Shown: positions 51,613 to 62,489 of the stretch, in pieces
How positions within the stretch are numbered: the first letter of the stretch is position 1
Layout of the letters: the number at the start of each line of letters is the position of its first letter
Source: Mycogone perniciosa
Taxonomy: Eukaryota; Ascomycota; Sordariomycetes; Hypocreales; Hypocreaceae
DNA length: 64,000 nucleotides
Reading direction: 5' to 3'
Assembly: GCA_025331125.1 (NCBI GenBank)
Contig: JAOALB010000136.1
Span: 1-64,000 of the forward strand
The notes under the pieces: model-generated
Database searches by the model: none
The model's input: only the letters and a program-made list of their open reading frames with translations
What the model was told of the DNA's origin: nothing
Position numbers and translations under genes: made by a program

Positions 51613-54600
51613 GTATATACCCCTTTAAATATAATATATATTAAAGTATATACCTTTTAGTATTATAATTATCCCTTTTTTCTAAATAGCTATCCAAGAT
51701 ATTTTTTAATATTAAAGTTTTATAAATAAAGGAAGTAAAGCAGTATTATTTTTTATATTCCCCTTTAATTACTCTTTAAATTACTTTTCCTTTATTTTTA
51801 TTTTACCTGCCTTTTATATTATTTATCCTTTAACCTTTATTCTTTAATCCTTTATTTAATTTATCTTCACTTTATTGGCTTTATTTTACTAGCCTTTTAC
51901 TTTAATGCCTTTTATTTACTAAGTCTATTAAAATTAGCGCTTTACGCGAATTAATACCTATTTTAGGTAAACTGCTGGCTTTTACCTCGCTAAAAGCTGG
52001 TATATATATTGTTTCTGTATAGTATTAAAGTATAATAAAAAGGCAATATAACAGTAGGGAAAGCCTAGCGATTTAAAGCCAATTAACTGCATTGTTACTA
52101 ATTCTGCCTTAACCTACTATGTTTAATATATAAAATGCAATAATTCCTATAATTAATAGGTTCTATTTAGCGTTTATAAGGCTAGGTATATTAACCTTTT
52201 ATTCCTTTATTAATTGCTTTTAGCTAGCCCCTTTATATTACTATAGGGTTATATTTACTAGATAAATATTATCTTTAAGTTAATTAAAACTTAATATAAT
52301 AACAATATTATCCTTAAACTCAATAATAATAAAGACAACCCCTTATATAAGTTAAAGGGATCTATATATTGGAAGTTTATAGGGATTTCATTCAACTTTT
52401 ACTTTACCTTTAATAGTATTAACTTAAAGTATCGCTAAAAGTATTAATTAACTACTAGTAAAAAGAATTAAAGTTTTATAAAATATAAAACTTTAATAAC
52501 TGTTTATTAATACCTTTTAGTGTTTTAATAGCTTTATTTTTTATTTTAAGCTCCTTTTAATATATATTTTTACCTCCTTTAATATTACCTTTCTCTTTAT
52601 TAACTGCTTATATATAAGCTATTAATATTACTTATAAATAGGTAAATAAATAAACTATAACAGACTTAGTGGCCTAAATTAAAAGGCAGTTTTTTAAGCT
52701 TCTTTTTACTAATAGTAAGTATATCTATTAATAGCTGAATAAGGTCACTTTATAGTAATTAATAAAGTATTATTTATTAATAGGAACTTTGATTAAAATA
52801 ATGTAATAAAATAATTAAATTATTATTTAAAGCAGGTTTTAATTTATAATTATTTTATTATTTATTATTTGCTTAGGTTTTAAAGTATAAATAGCCTTTT
52901 CCTTTTACTTTAATTAATTTTCAATTAATAGTAAATCTATATTAACTTTTCAAGTTTACTTTTCTTTTTCTTTAATTAATTAAAAACTTCCTATATTTCT
53001 ATAATATTAATAAAGGCTTACTTCCTTTTAGCCTATACTTTTTAATAGTATTTTATTTACTTTTAAGTATTTCTTATATTACTTTCTGCAATTTATTAAT
53101 TATATTGAAAGGGCTATTCTTTCCTTTTTACTAAAAACTATATTTCCCTTTAAAGCTATATATATTTTATAACTTCTTTTATTTCCTACCTTTCGTTTAA
53201 ATTTTGTAGATTTAGTATTAAAAATAGTTTACTAATAGTTCCCTTTTTTACTATTTATAGTTTTAGTAAGCTAATATGAACTATATTATATATATAGGAG
53301 TATTTATTTAGTAAAGGAATATAATAAATCTATTTTTCTATAGCTTTAAAAATATAAAAAGGCTTTATAAACTTATTATTAACTTTTACTTTTTACCTTT
53401 TAGCCTTAAGTCTTTTATTAAAATACTATTAAATCCCTTTATTATAAAGTTAAAGGCTTATAGTATTTATTATAATAAGGTACTTAGTATTTTACTTTAA
53501 TTTACTATTAGACTTTTAGTTTTATTTAAAGTTGGTTTATTTTTTTAATATAAGCTTATACTGCTAGTATACCTTTACTTTTAATAATACCTTTACTTTT
53601 AATAATACCTTTACTTTTAATAATACCTTTACTTTTAATAATACCTTTACTTTTTATTTAAAAATCTAGTTTAAAGTTATATAAGGCTTTAAATGCTAAT
53701 ACCTTTATTATTATATATTTTATATTATTATAGGCAAACTATATTAACTTTACAAGCGATACCTATATTGCCTGCCTTTTATTTATAAAGTATTAAAAGT
53801 AATATTCTAGTATTTAATTTATTTTATCTATATATTAATTAGTCTATTAGTAAAATACTATTAATAGGCAGTATTTTATTTTAAATATAAAATAAAGTTT
53901 TAATTAAATATCACTTATAAATATTAATCGTTTATTTAAAATTATCTTTTATAAAGGCTTAAATATTAATTTCACTTTTATATAAAATAACTTTATTAAT
54001 TTTATAGTAATTGTTAAAGTACTAATAGATATAAATAATAAATACTTTATAAATTAATTTACTATTATTAAAATAATGTTTACCTTTTACTTTTAATATT
54101 TTATTATTAATAAGCTTATAATAAAGTTTATAGTAACTTTTAATTATAGTTTATTGAAAACTAAAAGCGATTTTAAAGATTTATATATATAATATTATTA
54201 TAATACTATACTTTAATATATACTATAACTATATATATATTTACTAATATCTTTATTTATATAATATAAATGAAACTTATATTGAAGCAGTTTTAGTATT
54301 TATTAAATATTATAGTAGCCTATTAACAGGTTATTATAATATAGGTTTGTTAGTTTTTAATATATTACTTTATCTTTTAATATATATAAATAGTTTTAAT
54401 AAAATAGCAGTCTTCTAATACTTAATAACTAAACCCTTTAAAGTTATTAGCTGTTAACTGCTAATATAGTAGCCTTTTATTTTTTAGTTTCTTTATCCTT
54501 TTTTTAAGCTGTTTAAATTAGCTTCTAAAGGATTTAAAGATTAAATCTTTTATAAACCTTTTTATTACTAGCATTTACTTAGCGATAAAGGTTAAAACTA

Positions 54601-55883
54601 ATTACTTGCAATTAACTATCTCTTTAATTGAGTTAATTAAATATAAAGGTTTTAGTAGTCTTTTACTTTTATTTTTATTAATATAGGTTATTTTATTTTA
54701 TAAAGGCATTTTGCTATATATTCTATATATTTATATTAATTAAACTTTAATTAGTCTATTCTGTAAATTTAGCAGCAATTTAGGATTTATTTATTATTCC
54801 CCTTTAAGGTTAAAGTACTATAATAATATATCTATAAAGTGACTTTTTTTAATTAATGTTTAATTATAAAGTTAAATAGCGCTAAATATATATACTATTA
54901 GGCCTATTACTATAATAGCTTGTATTATTATATAAAGGTTTATAAGTTTAAATAGTTAAATAAAACTTTTATAAAAGTCTTTGCTTTATTAAAGTAATAT
55001 TTCTAATATAGCAGTAACTTTATAATTATAAATATCTTTTAATCTAAGGTTTTATAATTTTATTTTATATTAATAAACTTTTAAAACTAAAACACTATTA
55101 AATAATACTTTCCTTTTAAATCTATTTAAAAGAAAATCCCTATTATTATATTATTAAATGTATTTATTTTAATATAGTTTAATGGCTTTAAATTAAAGTA
55201 TTATAATAATAATACTGCCTAAAAAGTATCTTTTAACTGCTAAAACGCTACTTTTTTACTTTTTATTAATTAAATTATCCTTAGCTTTTTTTTATTTTTA
55301 CTGTCCTTTAATAAAGGAGTAAAAGGGGCTATAATATAAAGGTATCTTTTAATAAACTATTAATAAAAGTTATAAAACCTTAAAAATACTTAAATATTTA
55401 TATATAACTTAAGTTTAAGTTATAATATAATAATATTAATTTAAATAAAGGTTATTAATACTTTATCTTTTAATGAAATATACTTTAAAAATTTAATATT
55501 ATTTTAATAAAAAGTATATTGTAAAGGGTTAATATATAATGTAATTTAGTTTAATTATTACAGAACTTATTTAATATACTTTATATACTTTTCTTAATTT
55601 TTAAATAAATAGAAATATTATTAAAGTAAACTATATATATAATATTAATTAATGTATATAATACTTTATAAATATAATATTAGAAGGCTATTAATATATT
55701 AATAAACCTAAAAGGCATTATTAAATATTTAAAGTAGCTATACTATCTTTAAAATATACTTTTTTATTTATTTCTTTCTTTGATTTAAATATAATAATAA
55801 ACTTGCTTTATATTAATATTTATAAAGTATTAAATACTTTAAATACAGTTAAAAATCTTTAAAATAAAAGGTAAAGGGTAATT
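51613..55883 (-). mobile_element. Family D internal region, class uncertain
   Basis: RIP-type AT-rich sequence between the D LTR and the gypsy A LTR at 55,884. Orientation is inferred from the polypurine tract only. I could not find the gypsy RNase H or copia signatures here on either strand. It keeps C-rich text at 51,900-52,100 (attagcgctttacgcgaatt). It could be one retroelement or several fragments. Confidence 0.35.
53571..53655. repeat. 18-bp tandem repeat
   Basis: Nearly five perfect copies of acctttacttttaataat. The near-perfect units inside RIP-saturated DNA suggest recent expansion after the mutations. Confidence 0.9.
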
Positions 55884-56285
55884 TATTATAACCTGACCCT
55901 TTGATAACCGTATAAAGGGTCTAGGGCGGTATATACCCTGGAGGAATAAGGCAACAACTATTTAATTACAAAGGATTACAAAGGATTACTATAAACTATA
56001 AATTACTTCAATTACGGAATATAAGCTAAGGTAATCTAACTTAACCGTAATCTATATATAATTTAAATATATTTATTATATATCTCCTTTATATATAAAA
56101 CTAGATAAGTTATAATCTTTTATATAATTACTTAAATAGTTGTTAATAGATTATATTTATTAAAACTACTTATTTTATAAAATAGTAACTATATTACCCT
56201 TTTAAATATTTATTTTTAACCTCTCTATTAATATAAACCTATAAACTTTAGTTTAATTATTAAGAATTAACTTAAATTATTATAT
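55884..56285 (+). mobile_element. 5' LTR of gypsy A
   Basis: Starts tattataacctgaccctttg and ends aattaacttaaattattata. Its first part is the least mutated family A LTR start in the window (gggtctagggcggtatatacc). Internal sequence follows at 56,286. Confidence 0.75.
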
Positions 56286-57168
56286 ATTAATAAGTTTTAT
56301 TTAAAAGGCTATTAAAAATCTTAAATAATATTGCAAGTATATCCGCTATAGTATCCTTTTTTAATAATCCTAACACTTTACCCTTTATTTTACCTCTTTA
56401 CTAAAGGCAGGATAATAATAAAAATAATAATATAAATAGAAGCGAAAATAAAAATAAAGTTAATAAAATAAAATAACTATATTTTGTTAAGGGTAATTGA
56501 TATACCTAATGCATTTACAGTCCTTTTTACTAGCCTACTTAAGTAAAGTTAATGGCTTATTTAAGCAATTACTAGATTAGGGAGGCATAAAACTATAAAG
56601 ATAAACAAATAGACCTAGTTTAATAACAATTAACTCGCGTTCTCCTTTAATATATAACCTTTACCTGTATTTTTATAGCCGTTAAGGCGTGAAGAGGTAA
56701 CTGTTAGTTGCTTTCGACTGCAGACATTATAATTAAATGATTCGCAGTATCTTTTAGTCCTTATATTACTTAATTACAGCTTTATAGTTCTATTAAAAGC
56801 GCGGTTCCCGCGCTTTATTCTGGTTATTATTGGTGTATATATATGTTTAGAGCGCTGATTCCCCTTTAATAAAATATATTTATATAAAGGAAGCCTTTTA
56901 ATATATAAAAGTTAACTATATAAAATAAAAGTAATACTATTAATATTTAATTACTAAAAACACTAAATTTAACTTAATAATTTACTAATAATAAGTAACT
57001 ATTATAAATTTATAGAATTAACCTTTACCTGCTTTAAATATTATACTGAATTTTAAAGGAAATTAACCTTTAAAGGATTTAAAAAAGTTACTTAAAATAT
57101 AGCCCTTTAAGTCTTTTAATAAAGGTACTATAGCACTTTAACTATTTTTTACTTAACGATATAACTAT
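56286..57168 (+). mobile_element. Gypsy A internal 5' end with nested E repeat, cut by copia
   Basis: Collinear with 8,969-9,348 and 37,190-37,640 on both sides of the E insertion at 56,485-56,871. The flanking text aactatattt/tatatttatataaagg shows where the unbroken target aactatatatttatataaag was split. It ends at the copia LTR at 57,169. Confidence 0.7.
56485..56871 (-). mobile_element. Family E repeat, least mutated copy
   Basis: Runs from TGTTAAGGGTAATT to GATTCCCCTTTAATA; the two ends form a 9-14 bp inverted repeat (TGTTAAGGG, then AAT). It is richer in C and G than the other copies (gccgttaaggcgtgaagagg, gcgcggttcccgcgctttat, the latter an inverted repeat). Together with four other copies in the window this makes E a recently active short repeat, solo LTR or MITE. 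Confidence 0.8.
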
Positions 57169-57442
57169 TATTGGGTTAGGTAGGCTAAGGACCTACTATT
57201 TATCAGTGCTTATCAGCGCTAAGGAGCTCTTATCTGCTTATATAGCAGATACCAGCTAATATATACATCGCGTAAGCGATATATCAAACTATATAGGCGC
57301 TTACAACGCATACATTCTATATTTTCCTTTATATTAGCTATATATATATATAGCAAAGCTATTACAGTATATTTATTATTAAAATCAAGCTTTATTCCTA
57401 TTTCTCTCTATACTTTATATAGCTATACCGCGCTCCGCGACA
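57169..57442 (+). mobile_element. Copia 5' LTR
   Basis: 274 bp from tattgggttaggtaggct (ancestral TGTTGGGTTAGG) to gctccgcgaca. It keeps GC-rich words such as atcagtgcttatcagcgcta and accgcgctccgcg that are mutated in the other two copies. Confidence 0.85.
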
Positions 57443-57459
57443 GTTATAAGCCTAGGTAG
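57443..57459 (+). other. Copia primer-binding site
   Basis: gttataagcctaggtag directly after the LTR. With RIP changes discounted it resembles the complement of the initiator tRNA-Met anticodon region (GTTATGAGCCC-like), the half-tRNA primer known for many copia elements. Confidence 0.5.
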
Positions 57460-59364
57460 TAACTATTAAAGTTACTAAAAACTTCTTTTAATATTATATC
57501 TTTACCTTTACTCTTTCCCTTTACTTTCAAGCTCTTAAAGCCACTTTTTATAATAGATAATATAAAAGATATTACTTTTATAAAGCTAGATTTAATAGTA
57601 TAGTAGATTAAATAGATTACTATTTTCAATAACTATATAACTACTGCAAGGATTTAGAATAAGGTTAATCTTAATCTCTTTAATTAAAATAACAACTATT
57701 TCCCTACTTTAAAGCCATTTACTTTAATTAAAGCAAAAAAAACTACCTTAAAAGCATTTAAAAAAAAGCTACTTTAATAAATATCTTTATTTATTATAAC
57801 AGTCTACTCTATAAACACTAATATACTATCGCCTTATATATTAAAAAAAGGAAGGCTAAAGTAGTAATCTTTAAATAAATATAGAAGATAGTTAATACCG
57901 GCATTTATATTTTAATCTTTATAGACTTTAAAGCTATAACCTAAACTATAGCCTTAGCCTTTACTGCTATTAAAATAGCTAATAAAAACAATAAAAACTT
58001 AAATGCTAAGTTTACTATTTATTAAATTATAAAGAAGTTTAAAAAATAATTAACTTTTTGCAAGGATATAATACGCGAAAAGGTATAGATTTTATATAAA
58101 CGCGCTTTATATAATATAAAGTATAGAAACTTAAAGCTAAAAGTATAGTATATAAACTAAGCGCGTATTTATATAAATGCAGTAAAGTATAAGCTCTTTA
58201 AAGTTATAGGAACGGCTACCTAAAAGGCTTTCCTAAAAGCTATTAAAGTATACTATACCTTAAACTTTACTTTATATTACCTATACTATATAGACAGTTA
58301 AATTAAAAGCGGCAAAACTATTAAAATTGTCTCTTTTAATTAATTTAGTTAACTTTTTTTAAATAGTATATAAAATATAGAAAATTATATTTATAGACTT
58401 TATATAATACTCGGCAACTGCTTAAATAAAGCTATAGTGAATAATAGTATATATTTAAAAGCTCCTTTTAGAAAGGAATACCTATATAGATAAAAAAGGT
58501 ATAATTAGCCTTTAAAAGACTATAGTATACTATTAGCTGCGCTTAAAAGAAAACCTAATAAGAAAGGGAAATATATCTTTAACCCGCAATAAACTGCAGA
58601 AATTTATATTTGCCTTTAAAAAGACAAATAGTATATACTCTGCAATAAGTTTAGTAAAAAAGGTATTAACTTTATAGCCTTAATTTAAAAAGGTATAACT
58701 TTAACTATTATAGCTGCTTTAATCTCTTTAAATTTAATTAATAAAAAAAATATAAGCTTTATAGTATATATAATAAATATATTAATATATATTAATGTAT
58801 AGGATATACTTTACTGCCTCTTTTAAAGCATTCTCTTTAATACCTATAGTGCTATTTATCTAGTAAATAGCAGGAATTACTTTATTTTTAACTCTTTTAT
58901 TTTAAGTATAGAAAATAACTATATTAAGGCAGGAAAAGCTAGGTATTTTATAGCTGGAAAAAGACGCCGCCTATTAAAGAATACTCTCTATAATTTATAT
59001 TAAAAGGCAGCGCGCTTAGTAAACCTTATAGATATAGCTGTAGTTAAAGGATTTTACATTAATATTATCTTTTTATTAAAACTTCAGAAAGTAGGAATAT
59101 AGCTTATAAAGTGTAATAATACACTGCGCACTAGTATAGTAAATTTAAATACTATTATAAAGAAAGTAAAGTATAGGTATAATCTTTTATTTCTTTAATA
59201 TAAACCCTTATCGCTCTATATTAACTTTATCCTTAAATATACTATTTTAAGCAGTATAACTACTTTATTCCTTTTTCCTAGTATAAACTACTATATCTAT
59301 ATAATATTAAAAAGAAAGAGAAGACTAATATATAACCTATTAATACCATATAACGACTTAAAGA

Positions 59365-59525
59365 AGCTTTAACACCTATAATTAAGACATCTAGGCCTAA
59401 AAGCGCTTAAAGCACTAGTAAAAAACGCAAAGAATATATATATTAAAGGAACTATACAAATAGAGTGTAAAGCCTATACTCTTATATATACAAAACAGGT
59501 TATCATTTATAAAACATTTAAAAAA
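59365..59525 (+). pseudogene. Copia gag-pre-integrase remnant
   Basis: Reads LRHLGLKALKALVKNAKN, then IKGTIQIECKAYTLIYTKQV. It fits the His/Cys zinc-binding module before copia integrase (HxRLGHxxxxAL ... CxxC). The second Cys of the CxxC pair reads Tyr, a G-to-A change. Confidence 0.7.
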
Positions 59526-59544
59526 TAAATACTAAAACTATTCT

Positions 59545-60070
59545 TTAAAATACATTAAAATCTTTAAAACTATCTTTATAGTTATAATAAAAATAACTAG
59601 CTTTTAATACTTAAAAAAGAATACATTTTATAGTTATATATATACCTTTTACTAAATAAAAAATAAAATACTATTTTTAATACTTTCTTTAACTTTACAA
59701 ATATAATAAAAACGCAATATAATATTTTAATATATTTTTTTAAGCAGGATAATAAAAAGGCTATAATTGCAGTTAAAGGCTTAATATACTTTTAAATCTA
59801 GGTAAATGTAAAAGGAATTATCTTAAAGCTTACCCCTTCCTATATATATAAGCCGAATAGCGCCTTAAAGCGCGCAGGTTAGGAAATTATAAATAAATTA
59901 ATAAAGATACTTAAAGCTGTAAGCTTTCCAACAAATTTATAGCTTAAAAGTATAAAAGCTGCAGCATATATTATTAATATAAGTTTTACATATAGCCTTA
60001 ATATAATATTACCTATTAAAAAGTTAAAGCAATAATTCTGCAATTTCGCGCCCCTTTTAATAAAAGAGCT
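59545..60070 (+). pseudogene. Copia integrase core remnant
   Basis: Shows KTQYNILIYFFKQDNKKA with the second Asp region, then LTPSYIYKPNSALKRAG and EIINKLIKILKAVSFPTNL, matching the copia integrase TPxxxxxNGxAER block. The Glu of that block reads Lys (GAA to AAA). Stops replace several Trp/Gln positions. The enzyme would be inactive. Confidence 0.7.
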
Positions 60071-61429
60071 GTCCGCAGACTTATAGCCAAATTAAAGCAG
60101 ACTCTATATATATAGCTGCCACGCCTATATACTTAATAAAGACTGTAAAGCTAGCTAAAATAAAAAGAAATTTAAAATAAAGCTTAAAGGCCTAATTAGA
60201 TATTTTATTAAATATACTATAAATAATATATATTGCATTTAATTACCTTATTTAATAAAGGTAATTATTATAAAAAATATACAGTTTAATAAAACTAGCT
60301 TCTTTAACAGTAAAGGAAAAAGCGCAGATAAACTATTTATAGTTAAGTTAAATAAACTGTTTCATAAAATTAAAGAAAATAAACCGGAATTTAAACTCTT
60401 CCTAATATATATTCCTGCAGTAAAGGATACCTTTATAGGTAATATAAAAGAAAAAAGTATACCTTTAAAGGTAAGAATTATACAGAGCATTAAAATCAAC
60501 GTAATAAATACTTTAAATAAACTACTAGTATACTTAAAAAAACCTTTTAGTCTTTAAATACTAAAGGCTACCCTAAAACAGTTAATCTTTATAGATAAAA
60601 CCAGTGCATTAATAGGAACCCTAAGCAACGCTCTTAAAAGCGACTTACCCCTCTTTAAAGAAAGAGAGCTAGCAGAAAAATAGCCTTATATATTAAAGGT
60701 GCACTACTTAATAAAAGAGGATAAACCACTATAGCTAAAGGCAAACCAGTATATAAAAGACTTGCCTACTTTTATATTAAAAAAGTAGATTTTAAAGGAA
60801 AAGCTAGCTAATAATTCCCTAAATAGTAAAGCAATAGTTAATATTTATAGGAATATAAGACTTTAAAGGAAATAACCTGTAAAAAAGGTTAATAAATATC
60901 TCCTAGTATATAGGACTAAAATATATACCTTAAACACTACTTTAAAGGATAATAAGCCTAGTATATACTTAATAATTATAAGACTCTTTAATTTAATACT
61001 ATATTAACTGCTGCTTAATTAATAAAAGCTAATAAGCAGTAAACTAAAAAGTATAGTAATAGTATTTACTATTTTTAATGCAGTAATAAATTAAAAAGCT
61101 TTCCTTTAAAAAAGCATTACTTTTAATAAATAAACTATTTACTAAAAGGATTTAGCGAAACTGCTAAAAGACTAAAAGGAGCTTATAAAACACTTACTTA
61201 AAGCTAGGTTTAAATAAGCTGCGCATAATAAAATTAACTCTTTACACGCAAAAGGAACCTGGCAAGAGATACTATACTTAAAGGCAAAGATAAAGCCATT
61301 ACCTATATATTAGGTTTTTATATATAAATTTAACTAAAACAGAAATTTAAAATACTATAAAGCTTAACTTATAGTCTAAAGGGATTTACAGGAATACTCT
61401 ATAATAAAGACTATATATACAGCTATATT

Positions 61430-61880
61430 AACAGCGCGTTCTTTCTATATATTTATTACTTTAACAGTAAAGTTTAACCTTAAATTAAAGCAGTATAATA
61501 TTAAAAACGCTTTTTTTAATGCCTTAAAAAATAAAATTTTAAAACTAATTATATATAAATTTCCTAAAGGTTTTAAGCTATTAAATATCTATTTAAAGCT
61601 CGCTAAAGCCTTATATAGGCTAAAGGATTTACTAAAACTATAGTTTAATAAATTATCTTTAACTTTAAAGAAACAAAGGTTAATTTTAAGCTTTAAAGAG
61701 CGTTACCTCTTTTATAACTAAACTTAAAAGATTTTTATTATATTTTATATAAATAATATCTTAATTGCATATTATTATAACAGTAAAACTCTTTACACTA
61801 AGCTACTAAATAGTTTTAAAGTAAAATATAAGCTTTATAGCAAAAGGGATATATAGTAGTTTTTAAATATTAAAATTACT
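61430..61880 (+). pseudogene. Copia reverse transcriptase remnant
   Basis: Reads LKLKQYNIKNAFFNALKNKI, then FPKGFKLLNIYLKLAKALYR and FYINNILIAYY at 61,743 onward. The copia pattern (QxDVxxAFLNxxL, PxGF, LxKALYGLKQ, YVDDILI) is plain. Both Asp of the catalytic YxDD box read Asn (AAT), as does the Asp of the QxDV box. Confidence 0.8.
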
Positions 61881-61979
61881 TAAAACTATAAAGAGTATAA
61901 AATATACTTTTCCTATAAAACCTATCTTAAAAAGGTTGCGAAATAATTTAAGCTTAATAATAAAATATAACTTCCTATA

Positions 61980-62480
61980 ATTCTAATATTAATTATAAAG
62001 CTTAAAAAAGCTATAATATAAGCTATAAAAGCAACTATTAAAATATATTAAAAAAAGGTAAAATTTATACTTTATATAGCTATTATAATAAAGCTAGATA
62101 TAGTATATAGTGCCTTAACTTTATTGCAATTCTTAACTAACCCTAATAAAAAGTACTTTAAAGCAGTTAATTAATTAATCCGCTATCTATATATATAGCG
62201 CTTTTTAACTCTTTAATATAAAGGGCAAGGCAAAATATAGGTTTTAACTGCTTTAAGTAATACTTTTTTCGCTAATAATATAAATACTTAAAGATTATCT
62301 TAAAGGTATTTTATTATACTTTTTTCAGGCTTTATTTTATAGAATACTATACGCTAAAGTATAGTCAGTATATCTATAATTAAAATAGAGTTATTTACCT
62401 TTACTTAAATAGTAAAAGAGGCAATAGGTTTATATTACCTTTTTTAAAAGATAAAATTTAACTTTAATATTAATTAAAAT
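61980..62480 (+). pseudogene. Copia RNase H remnant
   Basis: Reads LYIAIIIKLDIVYSALTLLQ, then FKAVN, LIRYLYI and LFTFT...VKEAIGLYYLF. It fits the copia C-terminal pattern (LYxAxxTRPDIxYAVxxLSRF, HxxAxxRxLRYL, STxEAEYxA). Stops occur at expected Gln and Trp positions. Confidence 0.75.
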
Positions 62481-62489
62481 ATTAAGTAT

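Noticed and set aside
57444..57629. 61-codon minus-strand frame after the copia LTR
   Set aside because: Antisense to the copia leader; not present in the sister copy.
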